Shown piece by piece: positions 26,434-35,791 of a DNA stretch of 57,718 nucleotides. The DNA is taken from NCBI GenBank assembly GCA_014238335.1, contig JABABI010000002.1, forward strand, positions 122,519-180,236. Reading direction: 5' to 3'. Numbering within the stretch: the first letter of the stretch is position 1; every line of letters starts with the position of its first letter. This stretch comes from Fuerstiella sp. (GTDB lineage: Bacteria > Planctomycetota > Planctomycetia > Planctomycetales > Planctomycetaceae). The position numbers were made by a program, and so were the translations under genes. A model generated the notes under the pieces. The model did not search any database, was not told the origin of the DNA, and worked only from the letters and a program-made list of their open reading frames with translations.

Positions 26434-27813
26434 ATGACATCCGAATCTTCAAATTCTTCCCGCCGAAACTTTCTAAAAACATCCGGCAGTGTCGCCGCAG
26501 CATCGACCGTGCTATCGCCCCTGGCACCCCGCGCATATGCAGCCGATGAAAACACACTGCAACTGGCACTGGTGGGTTGTGGCGGTCGAGGAACAGGTGC
26601 GGCCACCAACGCACTGTCGGTTGACAATGGTCCCATCAAGCTTGTGGCGATGGCCGACGTCTTCGAAAGCAACATGGCCAACAGTTTCGGCAACCTGAAC
26701 AAAAGCTTTGGTGAGAAAGGCACGCTCGACGTCCCGGACGAGCGAAAATTCATCGGTTTCGATGGTTACAAAAAGGCGATGGATTGCCTGAAGCCAGGCG
26801 ACATCGTGATTCTGACAACTCCGTGCGCATTTCGCTGGCTTCATTACACCTACGCTATCGAACGCGGCCTGAACGTCTTCATGGAAAAACCGCTCACCCC
26901 CGACGGCCCGTCAACTCGAAAGATGCTGGCCCTGAACGAAAAGGCCCTTGAAAAAAACCTGAAAGTTGCGGTGGGCTTGATGTGTCGCCACTGTGATGCT
27001 CGTCGCGAACTGTTCGACCGTATTCAAAGCGGTGAGATCGGTGACATCAATATGATGCGAGCCTACCGCACAGCCGGTCCCACCGGATCCGCAGCCGCTC
27101 CGCCGAAACCGGAAGGCATCAGCGATTTGATGTATCAGATCAAACACTTTCATGGTTTCCTGTGGCTCAGCGGCGGTGCTGTCAGTGACTTTCTGATTCA
27201 CAACATCGACGAATCCTGCTGGATGAAGAATGCCTGGCCAGTCGAGGCCAAGGCTCTCGGTGGACGTCATTATCGCGGAGAAATGGTCGACCAGAACTTT
27301 GACGTGTATTCAATCGAATACACGTTCGAAGATGGAACCAAGCTGTTTGTCGGTGGCCGCACGATGCCTGGGTGTCATTCGGAATTCGCCAGCTTCGCAC
27401 ACGGTTCCAAGGGACTCGGAGTGATTTCGTCCCGTTCTCACTGGCCGTCGCGTGCTCGCATCTACAAAGGGCACAACATGGACAAGAACAACCTGGCCTG
27501 GGAATATCCTCAGCCTGAAAAACACAATCCGTATCAGGCGGAATGGGAACACCTGGTCACGGCCATCCGAGAAGATCAGACCTACAACGAAGTGCAGCGA
27601 GGATGCATGGCCAGCGTCGTCACATCGATGGGACGCATGGCCGCTCACACCGGACAGGTCATCACGCTGGATCAGATGATGAACAGCCAGCACGATTTTG
27701 CACCGGGAATCGAGAACCTGACGCTGGATTCAGAATCGCCGCTGAAGGCCAAGCCCGATGGCAAGTACCCGATTCCGTATCCTGGCTTAATCAAGAATCG
27801 TGAATACGCTTAA
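26434..27813 (+). CDS. Gfo/Idh/MocA family oxidoreductase, Tat-exported
   Basis: 459 aa, ATG 26434 with AGGAG 10 nt upstream. The N-terminus SSRRNFLKTSGSVAAASTVLSPLAPRAYAA is a twin-arginine signal, so a folded, cofactor-loaded enzyme is exported. The Rossmann motif is LQLALVGCGGRGTGAATNAL; other marks are LVAMADVFESN, NVFMEKPLTPDG (the conserved EKP), VGLMCRHCDARRELFDRIQSGEIG and a substrate-domain GGAVSDFLIHNIDESCWM. Family members use tightly bound NAD(P)(H) to oxidise or rearrange sugars, including glycoside-cleaving variants. A planctomycete location outside the membrane suggests polysaccharide-fragment processing. It follows the SUMF1-like gene by 117 nt; a C8 tract (26378-26385) lies upstream. 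Confidence 0.93.
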   Translation: MTSESSNSSRRNFLKTSGSVAAASTVLSPLAPRAYAADENTLQLALVGCGGRGTGAATNALSVDNGPIKLVAMADVFESNMANSFGNLNKSFGEKGTLDVPDERKFIGFDGYKKAMDCLKPGDIVILTTPCAFRWLHYTYAIERGLNVFMEKPLTPDGPSTRKMLALNEKALEKNLKVAVGLMCRHCDARRELFDRIQSGEIGDINMMRAYRTAGPTGSAAAPPKPEGISDLMYQIKHFHGFLWLSGGAVSDFLIHNIDESCWMKNAWPVEAKALGGRHYRGEMVDQNFDVYSIEYTFEDGTKLFVGGRTMPGCHSEFASFAHGSKGLGVISSRSHWPSRARIYKGHNMDKNNLAWEYPQPEKHNPYQAEWEHLVTAIREDQTYNEVQRGCMASVVTSMGRMAAHTGQVITLDQMMNSQHDFAPGIENLTLDSESPLKAKPDGKYPIPYPGLIKNREYA

Positions 27814-27938
27814 AACCGATTGCAAAACCGCAAAATTCAAGCACAAAGCGTGAGAAACCCACCGCGGTTACTCACTTGCTGGCGCTGCGTGCTGGTATTG
27901 AAACCACTTCTAGTGCTTCGTCGTAATTGAGTGATGGG

Positions 27939-28004
27939 TTGTGTGCCACTGGTCCAGACAGTGTTCCCATGAGCGTCGAGGCACTGGCAGAGCCAGTGCC
28001 ACAC
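27939..28004. repeat. Dispersed palindromic element (REP/MITE-like), copy 1
   Basis: The left end GTGTGCCACTGG matches the reverse of CCAGTGCCACAC at the right end, and GCACTGGC-AGA-GCCAGTGC forms an inner hairpin (27981-27999). A related copy lies at 29928-29992. Both have ends that pair to a cruciform. Confidence 0.65.
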
Positions 28005-28371
28005 GTCATTACAGGGCTGACCGCATTGGAATCCGAGTCAATCGACTTGGTGAGGCATCGCAGGAAGAGGCTCGCCTCGGCCTTTTGGAGAACGATACGA
28101 TAATGTCAACCCGACAATCCTGGCGGCTTTCGAGTCGTTGGTGTTGTGAATCCGCTTGAATGCTCGTTTCACAAACAGCGAAAGATGCCGACATCGCTTC
28201 CGTGCTCTGTACGCCGAAAACCTCGCATGAATACACCGTCAGTCCGACATCGTTTCGGTCCTCGATGACCGCGTTTCAGCGTCCTGCCCCGCCAACGGTC
28301 TTCTGCAGAGAAATCATTCTTTGTTCTCGTCTTGTCATGCCGACGAGAGTTCAAAACAGCTATCGACGCAA

Positions 28372-28412
28372 AAGACAAAAAGCCCGCCGTTCCAGGGGTT
28401 AGAACGACAGGC
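28372..28412 (-). terminator. Rho-independent terminator for the secreted-protein gene at 28514
   Basis: On the minus strand GCCTGTCGTTC pairs with GAACGGCGGGC (two G-U pairs) and is followed by TTTTTGTCTTTT. It lies about 100 nt after the stop of the gene at 28514. The stem could also act on plus-strand transcripts. Confidence 0.65.
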
Positions 28413-28513
28413 TCTTACTTTTTCCGCCCGATCTCCGTCAGCCGATTCTCAGCGAACAGCGACGTGCGACAAGTTGGCTCAAACGGAAACAACTCGCACG
28501 GCACGACCTGCAA

Positions 28514-29026
28514 TCAGAAAACGCCGCTGGGGTTCGCGAGGCTCCAATAGGGGTTGAGCGACGGAAAATGGCGATAGTAGTTCAGCCGAACACCCGGACG
28601 AATAAAGGCATCTGGATAGAAGCCCGGAATGCCCGTCCCGACGTAGGGCGTAGCGGACCTTTGCACCTGTTTTGGTGTCCCGTGTCGTACGATCGTCTGA
28701 TGCCGACCGATACCCGTCAGAATCTCCATCGCTGAATCGTGACGGTAAGTCGGGTTGGCGTTGTACTCCGCCCGATTAAACGGAATCGAGCGATAAATCC
28801 GAACGTAGTCAGCAGAGTCAACTTGAAGGGTACCACAGCCATCACTGTTGGTGGGCTCGGCTTTAACTGCAACTTCAGAGGCTGCTGCGGACGGCACTGC
28901 TTTTGGTGCCGGAGTAATTTCCATCGTCCAGTCGGGCGTGACCAAAAACGAATCGGCAGCCGCCCATTCAGTGACAGCAACGACGGTTATCCAGGCAATC
29001 TGACAGACGCGAAAACGTAGTGACAT
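28514..29026 (-). CDS. Small secreted protein, function unknown
   Basis: 170 aa from ATG 29026, chosen because a strong AGGAGG lies 5 nt upstream; a TTG further up would place this site inside the gene. A signal peptide (MSLRFRVCQIAWITVVAVTEWAAA) is followed by an Ala/Pro-rich linker and a domain with a single cysteine pair-less segment ending in RLNYYRHFPSLNPYWSLANPSGVF. Tyrosine and proline are frequent in the C-terminal third. I do not recognise the family. It is the last gene of a minus-strand run that includes the methyltransferase at 29153, 126 nt upstream, and it ends in a good terminator. Confidence 0.7.
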   Translation of the reverse strand: MSLRFRVCQIAWITVVAVTEWAAADSFLVTPDWTMEITPAPKAVPSAAASEVAVKAEPTNSDGCGTLQVDSADYVRIYRSIPFNRAEYNANPTYRHDSAMEILTGIGRHQTIVRHGTPKQVQRSATPYVGTGIPGFYPDAFIRPGVRLNYYRHFPSLNPYWSLANPSGVF

Positions 29027-29152
29027 CAGTTCCTCCTTATTACTCAAAACCAGCTCCCGAGACGGACCTGAATGGAAGCTTTGAGAAGAGAATTGAAGGA
29101 TGACGGTCAGGGAGACCCTGTGTCAATTATGGAAATGTCAAATTGAATCTTT

Positions 29153-29893
29153 TCATTTCGGCGACTCTGGGGTCACTTGTCGTTCCGATTGTTCAGGCTT
29201 GTAGCCGATATACACCGTCGCAATGCCGCCTGTCAGCTGGTGGAAGGACGTGGATTCCAGCCCAGCCTCTTCCATTATCTGAGTCAGCTGATCGCCGCAG
29301 GGAAATTCGGACACCGACTGTGGCAGGTATTCGTAGGCTGCCTGCCGATTTCGCACGAGCAGCTGCCCAATCCGCGGCAGGATATTGCGAAAATACCACT
29401 GATACGCACGACTCAGCAGACGGTTATCAGGCAATGAGAATTCCAGCACGACAACTCGACCACCGTGGCTGCAGACTCGAGTCATTTCCCGCAGACCACC
29501 AATGGTGCTGGAAATGTTTCTCAGTCCGAACGCCACGGACACCAGTTGGAAAAGATCATCTTCAAAAGGAAGCTCCTGAGTATCCGCTTCCATGAAGACC
29601 ACGTCTCGATCAACGCGTTTCTGCTCTGCCAGCTTCAGCATGCCATGGGTAAAGTCCGTTGCCATAACGGATGTACTCTGCCCGGCCGCCTTTCGCCAGG
29701 CAAAGGCCAGATCACCTGTACCTGTACACACGTCCAGAATCGGACCGTCTCCATTGGGTGAGGCCAGCCGCACGGTTCGCCAGCGCCAATAGACGTCCGT
29801 GCCGCCCGACAAAAAGTGATTCATAAAGTCATAGCGGCCGGCGATTTCGCCAAACATCTGGCGAATGCGACTACCGGACTTATCGACGGGCAT
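29153..29893 (-). CDS. menG: Demethylmenaquinone methyltransferase (UbiE/MenG)
   Basis: 246 aa, start ATG 29893. The UbiE family signature is near the N-terminus (YDFMNHFLSGGTDVYWRW, residues 21-38), with the SAM motif I DVCTGTGDLA at 54-63, VAFGLRNIS as the family-specific block and GGRVVVLEFSLP as the post-motif. It transfers a methyl group from SAM to demethylmenaquinone, the last step of menaquinone synthesis; planctomycetes use menaquinone. Cytoplasmic, membrane-associated. No other men genes are adjacent. The C-terminal 13 residues (Gln/Glu/Ser/Pro-rich) extend slightly past the usual end. Confidence 0.93.
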   Translation of the reverse strand: MPVDKSGSRIRQMFGEIAGRYDFMNHFLSGGTDVYWRWRTVRLASPNGDGPILDVCTGTGDLAFAWRKAAGQSTSVMATDFTHGMLKLAEQKRVDRDVVFMEADTQELPFEDDLFQLVSVAFGLRNISSTIGGLREMTRVCSHGGRVVVLEFSLPDNRLLSRAYQWYFRNILPRIGQLLVRNRQAAYEYLPQSVSEFPCGDQLTQIMEEAGLESTSFHQLTGGIATVYIGYKPEQSERQVTPESPK

Positions 29894-29927
29894 GGTGAAG
29901 CTTTGTCAGTGATTGGAAAAGAAAATA

Positions 29928-29992
29928 TGTGCTACTGGCTGTGCCAGTGTTGTCGTCAGCCTCAGGACACTGGCGAAGCCAGTGGCACACAC
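29928..29992. repeat. Dispersed palindromic element (REP/MITE-like), copy 2
   Basis: TGTGCTACTGGC at the left pairs with GCCAGTGGCACACA at the right, and CACTGGC-GAA-GCCAGTG forms an inner hairpin. Compared with copy 1 (27939-28004) the outer arms and the inner hairpin are conserved while the central sequence differs. Confidence 0.65.
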
Positions 29993-30155
29993 CAATACGA
30001 AGTTTCACGGTGCAGGCTATGGATCCTGTCAATCTTCCGCAGACTCCTGAAACAATTAACAGCCTGGCTGCAGCTGCAGTCGGAAAGTGACTCGTGTCGC
30101 CTATTCCTGGCGAATAGAAAATCGTGCAGTCACAAGCGGCGCCGTTGCGTCCGCA

Positions 30156-31358
30156 TCAGCGAATCAGGAATCGCTTGGCGTTACGAACCGTCTTGGGATC
30201 TTTTTCCTCCAGCAGCTTCAGGTGCTCTGCTGCTGCGACAGCATATTCGGGAGGATCTTCGACGTCTTCATCTCTGTCTTTGCTGCAGTAGAAGAAGTAA
30301 CGCACGATGGCCCGCTTGATTGACGGAATGTCGAATTCTTCGTGGTCGTACATTGCCATCAGTTCTTCCTGCACGCCCCAATCCTTCCAGCGTGCGAGAT
30401 CTGCGATCACAAGATCCGCCAGCTCCGGTCGGTCCAGCAGAATTCGCATGGATTCTTTCAGGCGTTCTTTGGGAATGCGGTCCGGCTCGTACGTCCACAT
30501 GAAACGAAGAGTCTGCATGACTGCGTATGTTTCACTGAATGGCAACTTGACCTCCTTGCCGTCCTTGTCGACGTACGTCTTCGCCCTCATCTTGCTGTCT
30601 TCCAGCGTTTTCAGACCCTCTTCACCAGCAGTAATCAGATAGCCGGACATAACGCCTTCAATACCGAGCCGAAAGTCAGTATCGGGCGTTAGGATTTTCT
30701 GCTTCATCGCTTCGGCATCTTCTTCTGTACCGCACAGTCCAAGCAACAGGCCGTAAAGGCCAATGCGGGTCACGGGGGTGTCGGGATCAGTCACCCACTT
30801 TCGCAGCTTCTCGCGAGGCATCCGATCCTTCAGGGGAACGATGACTTCATACGGTGCTGCGGCAAATTCTGCATAGGCATCGTTGGACACTGACAGTTCA
30901 TCATGCTGCAAATAGTCCAGAAAATAGGCCAGGCGATCGATCTGCTCCTTTTGATCGGTGACCGGCACCGGCAGTTTGGAAACGTATGCCCAGGACGACT
31001 GAGTAGCTTCACTGGGTACATGCCAGTCGATGAACTTCACGTCCGGTCCCATCAGAACATACACAGCTCCCTTGTTACCGGCGATGTACTGAGGCAACTC
31101 AATTTCATCGCCCTTTTTGAAGGCGTCGCCTTTGGTCTTGGCCACCTCAACAATCTGAAATCTTGCTGTGCCGGCCGTTTCATTGGTCGGCTTTTCGCCA
31201 CCAACCCACTTGCCCAGAACAAGATGCCCCACCTGGTCAACCTGCTCGGCAAGTGTCAGCGAAGGTGCGTCACAGAACGGACACAGGGCACACTCAGCAG
31301 CTGGACCACTTGAGAGAAACACAGACAGGCAGACGGAAAGAGCAGTAAACGTTTTCAT
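30156..31358 (-). CDS. Secreted HEAT-like repeat protein, function unknown
   Basis: 400 aa from ATG 31358, chosen because GGAGG lies 5 nt upstream. Signal peptide MKTFTALSVCLSVFLSSGPAAE is followed immediately by a CALCPFCDAP segment whose three cysteines could form a metal site or disulfide. Residues 35-130 resemble a beta-rich domain (GHLVLGKWVGG, FQIVEVAKTKGDAFKKGDEIELPQYI). The rest consists of helical repeats of the HEAT type. I do not recognise a named family. It is on the same strand as, and 189 nt downstream of, a DUF3299-like lipoprotein. An exported planctomycete-specific protein is the safest description. Confidence 0.8.
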   Translation of the reverse strand: MKTFTALSVCLSVFLSSGPAAECALCPFCDAPSLTLAEQVDQVGHLVLGKWVGGEKPTNETAGTARFQIVEVAKTKGDAFKKGDEIELPQYIAGNKGAVYVLMGPDVKFIDWHVPSEATQSSWAYVSKLPVPVTDQKEQIDRLAYFLDYLQHDELSVSNDAYAEFAAAPYEVIVPLKDRMPREKLRKWVTDPDTPVTRIGLYGLLLGLCGTEEDAEAMKQKILTPDTDFRLGIEGVMSGYLITAGEEGLKTLEDSKMRAKTYVDKDGKEVKLPFSETYAVMQTLRFMWTYEPDRIPKERLKESMRILLDRPELADLVIADLARWKDWGVQEELMAMYDHEEFDIPSIKRAIVRYFFYCSKDRDEDVEDPPEYAVAAAEHLKLLEEKDPKTVRNAKRFLIR

Positions 31359-31547
31359 CACGACCTCCAACCTACAAAACGCGTCAACACAGGAAGAGTT
31401 GGACTTCGGGCATCGAGTGACAGCTCACAAAAGACCGTTCGGGCGGCCCCGACTGATCGAACGAGCCGTTCCATTGTAGCCGGATTCTCTGCCGTCGAAT
31501 ATACGACAGGCGTTTCCTTTCCGTTTTTACCAAGGTCACCCGGGCAG

Positions 31548-32480
31548 CTACCTCAAAACCTGTGCGTCTTCGATACGGTACAACTGAAACAATTCTGCGT
31601 CATCCAATTCCACGTCGTCCGCCTCGGGATCAATTCTGAAAACACCTTCCACATCGAACGGCTTTCCCTCGATGTAGTCCGTCGTCTCGCCGTCAGCAAG
31701 CGTGATTCCGATGATGTCGTAGATCTTCGGCTGCCGGACGAAGCAGCAGATCCCGTTATCCCGAGCCATCGTGAATGCCGTCAGGCCTGTAGCTTCGAAC
31801 GTAGGATACATGAATCCGCGAATGCGAATACGCTGTCCGCTCAGATCGTTCAGCCATTGAGGAAAGTGCTTGTCTGCGTCCGTCGGCACCGGCTCCATAT
31901 TCAGAATTTTCAGCAAGTCGATATCGTCATAAGTAAGCCGCAGCGCTTTGGCATCGCCCTCGGGAAGAAGTCGCTTTTCGGAAATCAGCAGCTTGATTTC
32001 ACGCGGCTCCGCTGACGGCTGATTCTCGACGCCTGCACGATCCGGGCCGATGGTCGTGATCGTGGCGGCCGGGACTTCCACAGCCGGGGCGGCGACGATT
32101 GCTGCGGGCTGACCGGTCGTTTCAGAAGGATTACCGGTGGATTGCGTCGTGGGTTTGGCATCGGGTTCGTCCACAGTCTTCGACACCGTCTTCACGACAG
32201 GTTCGGGTGTCTGGTCCGCCACCACGGCTTCCGTCGCTTCCAGAACGGCAGCCGGCTCAGTGTCTTTTTCAGACGCTGCAGACGCATTCTGTTCACTCTC
32301 GGACGCAACTGCTGGCCTGTCGTCCGCAGCCACAGTTCCCGTGGAGTCTCCGGCCGCCGGGATCTGGTCATATTGCACGTAGCCGTCGCCGTCCGTGCCT
32401 GAACAGCCCACGAAGACAATGCACATGGGGGGCGTCGTCAGTGCGATCACAAGTGCAGTCATTCGATTGCCGAATTCCAT
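31548..32480 (-). CDS. DUF3299-like lipoprotein, function unknown
   Basis: 310 aa, ATG 32480 with CAGGAG about 10 nt upstream. Lipobox-like VFVGC (C26) suggests a lipoprotein. An Ala/Thr/Pro/Glu-rich linker (about 30-165) leads to a C-terminal domain with [45 protein letters not shown], including a paired-cysteine GxCCF motif. The same block ([11 protein letters not shown]...[16 protein letters not shown]) is in the next gene upstream, so the two are paralogues. The fold resembles DUF3299-type OB-like domains. Function is unknown; the CC pair and RGFM segment are the best conserved points. It lies 71 nt after the paralogue on the same strand and is probably cotranscribed with it. Confidence 0.8.
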   Translation of the reverse strand: MEFGNRMTALVIALTTPPMCIVFVGCSGTDGDGYVQYDQIPAAGDSTGTVAADDRPAVASESEQNASAASEKDTEPAAVLEATEAVVADQTPEPVVKTVSKTVDEPDAKPTTQSTGNPSETTGQPAAIVAAPAVEVPAATITTIGPDRAGVENQPSAEPREIKLLISEKRLLPEGDAKALRLTYDDIDLLKILNMEPVPTDADKHFPQWLNDLSGQRIRIRGFMYPTFEATGLTAFTMARDNGICCFVRQPKIYDIIGITLADGETTDYIEGKPFDVEGVFRIDPEADDVELDDAELFQLYRIEDAQVLR

Positions 32481-32551
32481 TCTCAGCGTCTCCTGCAGTT
32501 GGGGAAGATTCGATGTTACGACTGTGCAGAACTGACCGACGGCACGGAACT

Positions 32552-33295
32552 CTAAAATCGAGTCTGCGCTTCCTCAACAAGTACTGCATCAACGGTGTAC
32601 ACGGGTTCACCTTCTTTGGCGTTCACATTAGCGTTTAAAACACCCGCGACAGCGACCATTCCATTGAATGCTTTTGTTGTTTTTCCGTCTGTCATGTTGA
32701 CAACCATCATATCAAATGGTTTTGGCGAACCACCGAAACAACATTCGCCGTTGTCCTTCAGAAACACAAAGTTCTCCAGACCTTCCGACATCTGAGTCTC
32801 CCACATGAAACCCTTCAGGAATACCTTCTGACCAATCAAGGGAGCCACCTTCGGATGCAGCCTGCGAACTCCGCCGTAATAGGCGAACTGCCAGTCTGAA
32901 ATGTCGTTGGGAAAGTTTACGCGGAGAAATTCTGGCGGACATTCTGTCTGATAGGCGTGAGCCATCTTCATAGACCCCAGACTCAGACACAGGATCGACA
33001 GAATCAGTCCTGTGATCGCGAAACCGGTTCCCTTCACCAGCCCTCCGCCGGACCGAATTCTGATAATGGCAGCAAACCCAACAAACACGCCGACAACGGC
33101 CAGTCCCAAACCGAAGATGCCAAAAAATCCTGTCAGACTCCCAATGCCCAGTACCAATGCAACGGGGCCCCAGGGAGACACCGGGGTATAGTCAAATTCG
33201 TCAGGATCGCCCTGGTTTGCCCACGAAGAATTCGCAGATTCGGACGTCGTCCCGCTAACACTGTTCATGGGGGGACTGAGAGATGTGTCTGACAT
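32552..33295 (-). CDS. Membrane protein with DUF4190-like helices and DUF3299-like domain
   Basis: 247 aa, ATG 33295. A 40-residue soluble N-terminus precedes two membrane helices (about 43-80 and 88-110, glycine-rich, DUF4190-like: [29 protein letters not shown]...[20 protein letters not shown]). The rest, beyond the second helix, should be extracytoplasmic and includes [41 protein letters not shown], homologous to the lipoprotein at 31548. Thus the same domain is anchored by lipid in one protein and by helices in the other. The AT-rich stretch upstream (TTAAATAATATA on the minus strand near 33340-33350) may hold the promoter. Confidence 0.82.
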   Translation of the reverse strand: MSDTSLSPPMNSVSGTTSESANSSWANQGDPDEFDYTPVSPWGPVALVLGIGSLTGFFGIFGLGLAVVGVFVGFAAIIRIRSGGGLVKGTGFAITGLILSILCLSLGSMKMAHAYQTECPPEFLRVNFPNDISDWQFAYYGGVRRLHPKVAPLIGQKVFLKGFMWETQMSEGLENFVFLKDNGECCFGGSPKPFDMMVVNMTDGKTTKAFNGMVAVAGVLNANVNAKEGEPVYTVDAVLVEEAQTRF

Positions 33296-33614
33296 GTTTG
33301 GCGTCCGATCAGATCGGCAAGACGTAAGTGCTGTGGTGTATATTATTTAACGCAATCCATGCATGGTTGCCAAAGCACCATACGGTATCCGGAGACTCAC
33401 GTATTTTACGTTGGCAAATCGGGTTTCGTTAGCGAAAACAGAGGGATTCGCCACAACAGACGAGTTCACGTTTCACAGCGTTGAACTGACCCAAAATACC
33501 GGCAGAGATGATGACACTTGCTGGCGTTGATCACGCCAGCGCACCAGAATGCGGCACCACAATCGCTGTTATTTAGCAAACCTAAGTTTAGCCTCTGTCC
33601 GGAATAATTGATCC
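33296..33614. other. Divergent promoter region with a palindrome
   Basis: 319 nt between the divergent DUF3299-like operon and the symporter. It contains the perfect 10-bp palindrome CCATGCATGG (33357-33366), an AT-rich minus-strand promoter candidate beside it, and an inverted repeat at 33520-33540. No gene is seen. Confidence 0.5.
33520..33540. promoter_or_regulatory. Inverted repeat, candidate operator upstream of the symporter
   Basis: GCTGGCGT and ACGCCAGC are perfect 8-bp arms around TGATC, 74 nt before the symporter start. The position and symmetry fit a repressor operator; no T-run follows, so a terminator is less likely. Confidence 0.45.
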
Positions 33615-35288
33615 ATGACCACGGCAATTTCATTTATTTTCTTCACTGGCCTGGTCGCAGTCGTCGCATGGATGCGAACACACAACGACGACCAGGAAAC
33701 GTCAAGCGGCTACTTTCTGGCCGGTCGCAGTTTGTCATGGTTTGTGGTCGGTGGTTCCCTGTTGTTGACCAACCTGTCGACCGAGCAACTGGTCGGGCTG
33801 AATGGTGGTGCGTATCGGCATGGCATGATCGTCATGGCCTGGGAAGTCTGGTCGGCCCTTTCGATCATTCTGATGGCCGTCGTGTTTCTGCCCCGGTACC
33901 TGAAGAGCGGCATTACCACAATTCCTCAGTTCCTTGACTTGCGCTACGGCCCCCAGACAAGAACGTTCACATCCGTGATCTTTCTGGCGTCGATCGTGCT
34001 GAACGTACTGCCATTCGTGCTGCTCACAGGCGCGGAATTCATGATCTCAGTGTTTGACGTTCCGTCCATTATCGGCACTAAAAACATGACCATTAACCGC
34101 GCTGTCGTATGCAGTCTGCTGGCCATCGTCGGCGGGTGTTATGCTGTCTTCGGAGGCCTGAAGGCAGTAGCTGTTTCTGACACCGTCAATGGCATTGGCC
34201 TTGTCATCGGAGGACTTTTGATTCCGATTCTGGGTCTCAGCTACATCGGCAGCGGCAGCATGACGTCCGGCGTATCGCTGCTTGCCGAAACATATCCGGA
34301 ACGACTGTCTTCGCTGGGTGACCGCAGTTCGGATATTCCATGGGAGACGCTGCTGACCGGAATGACCCTGATCACGACATATTACTGGTGCACCAATCAG
34401 GGAATTGTGCAGCGCACGCTGGCATCGAAAAACCTGGCCGAAGGACAGAAGGGAGTTCTGTTCGCCGCGTTCATGAAGCTGGCCGGCCCCCTGTATCTGG
34501 TCCTGCCGGGAATCATCGCCTGGCACATCGCCTTCGGAACCGACCAGTCGCCGCCGGCAGGTGCCGACGCGGCCTATGGTTATCTGGTTAATCTGGTTCT
34601 GCCGAAATGGGCTGTGGGCTTCTTCGCCGCCACCATCTTCGGAGCAATCCTGAGTTCATTCAATAGCTTCCTGAACAGCGGCTGCACGCTGTTCAGCATC
34701 GACCTGTACAAGGGAGTGCTGAACACGGAAGCCCCGGATCGTCAGGTGGTCAAAGCCGGCAAGATGTTTGGAATGGTCATGGTTCCGGTAAGTGTGGTGC
34801 TGGCTCTGCTGCTTTCGCCCTTTGCGGAAACCGGCCTCTTCAATCTGATGAAGTCGATTGCGGCCGTGTTGAACATCCCGTTGCTGGCGATCGTCTTCAT
34901 GGGAATCGTCAGCAAGAAGACACCTGCGGTGGCCGCGAACTACGCGCTGCTGGCCGGGATCATCTTTCAGTCCGTCTTTGGAATCGCCATGGGCAACACG
35001 CTGTTCGGCAGCGAAATGCACTGGCTGCACCTGGCCGCAGTCAACTTTCTGTTTCTTGTTGCGTTGATGACAACGGTGCGTTTGATCAGTCCACGTCCGG
35101 AACCATTCGTTCAGGAATACAGCAAGGACGTCGACATCACGCCATGGCCCATGGCGAAACCGCTGGGGCTGACGATTGTGGTCCTGATCACTGCCATGTA
35201 CCTGGGAATGTGGGCCAAATTCGGCATCACACCAGGCTCAAAACTGGCGACGGAGTACGAGCAGTTGCATCCGACGGCGGCAGATTAG
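33615..35288 (+). CDS. Sodium/solute symporter (SSS family)
   Basis: 557 aa, start ATG 33615 with no strong ribosome site. About 13-14 hydrophobic helices. SSS marks: SSGYFLAGRSLSWFVVGGSLLLTNLSTEQLVGLNGGAYRHGM, a sodium-site region, and TIPQFLDLRYGPQTRT, plus FGAILSSFNSFLNSGCTLFSIDLYKG in the middle. This arrangement is typical of the SGLT-like sugar branch, so sugar or sugar-acid uptake coupled to sodium is likely, in keeping with the polysaccharide genes around it. The stop overlaps the convergent ExbD gene by 4 bp. The palindrome at 33520 is a candidate operator. Confidence 0.92.
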   Translation: MTTAISFIFFTGLVAVVAWMRTHNDDQETSSGYFLAGRSLSWFVVGGSLLLTNLSTEQLVGLNGGAYRHGMIVMAWEVWSALSIILMAVVFLPRYLKSGITTIPQFLDLRYGPQTRTFTSVIFLASIVLNVLPFVLLTGAEFMISVFDVPSIIGTKNMTINRAVVCSLLAIVGGCYAVFGGLKAVAVSDTVNGIGLVIGGLLIPILGLSYIGSGSMTSGVSLLAETYPERLSSLGDRSSDIPWETLLTGMTLITTYYWCTNQGIVQRTLASKNLAEGQKGVLFAAFMKLAGPLYLVLPGIIAWHIAFGTDQSPPAGADAAYGYLVNLVLPKWAVGFFAATIFGAILSSFNSFLNSGCTLFSIDLYKGVLNTEAPDRQVVKAGKMFGMVMVPVSVVLALLLSPFAETGLFNLMKSIAAVLNIPLLAIVFMGIVSKKTPAVAANYALLAGIIFQSVFGIAMGNTLFGSEMHWLHLAAVNFLFLVALMTTVRLISPRPEPFVQEYSKDVDITPWPMAKPLGLTIVVLITAMYLGMWAKFGITPGSKLATEYEQLHPTAAD

Positions 35289-35791
35289 TTCTCTTCCCGG
35301 ATGGGGGCGAACTTAATGCGGCTGATGTAGCGGACCATTTTCCCCTCCACCATCTTGCCGGAACACGCACTGATAGCCTCGATGATATTTTTGTAATGCA
35401 GGCCGAAGTCAGGATCGATTTCCACTTCCTGTTTCTCAAGAGCCTCGGGGCCGGCGGCCTTCAACGCATTGACGGACTTGAAAATCTCCAGGTTCAACCG
35501 CTGAAAAGCCGTTGAATCATTGCCCATAGGCTGACCGTTGAACAACAACTGAGACAGTGCACCAGTGGCAGGGTCCGCTTCCATACGCACCTTGAATGGA
35601 GGCAGATCCGGATCAGTGACGGATGACGTCTCAGGAGCACCCAGTGGCATATTGATGTCAAAGTTACCCTCGGGTTCAATGATCTTCAGCGTCAGCATGA
35701 AGAAGATCAGCAGCTGGAAAACCACGTCAATCATAGGTGCCATCTGCACCTCGATTTTTTCGCCGCCTTCATTTCGGTTGCGAATCTTCAT
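35285..35791 (-). CDS. ExbD/TolR family biopolymer transport protein
   Basis: 168 aa, start ATG 35791 inside an ATGA overlap with the upstream ExbD gene, so translation is probably coupled. One membrane helix (about 18-38, MAPMIDVVFQLLIFFMLTLKI) contains the essential aspartate of the proton pathway (D in PMID). The rest is a periplasmic ExbD domain that lacks extra helices. It would pair with the ExbB-like channel at 36379 and the sister ExbD at 35788 to convert proton motive force into movement. It ends by overlapping the convergent symporter gene by 4 bp, leaving no room for an independent terminator. Confidence 0.92.
   Translation of the reverse strand: MKIRNRNEGGEKIEVQMAPMIDVVFQLLIFFMLTLKIIEPEGNFDINMPLGAPETSSVTDPDLPPFKVRMEADPATGALSQLLFNGQPMGNDSTAFQRLNLEIFKSVNALKAAGPEALEKQEVEIDPDFGLHYKNIIEAISACSGKMVEGKMVRYISRIKFAPIREEN

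Larger units (their letters stand above)
27814..28513. other. 700-nt intergenic region with a palindromic repeat and a terminator
   Basis: Several short open frames exist but none has a ribosome site or recognisable domain. The region contains a dispersed palindromic element at 27941-28004 and, near its end, a terminator for the minus-strand gene that follows. The rest shows nothing I can interpret. Confidence 0.5.
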
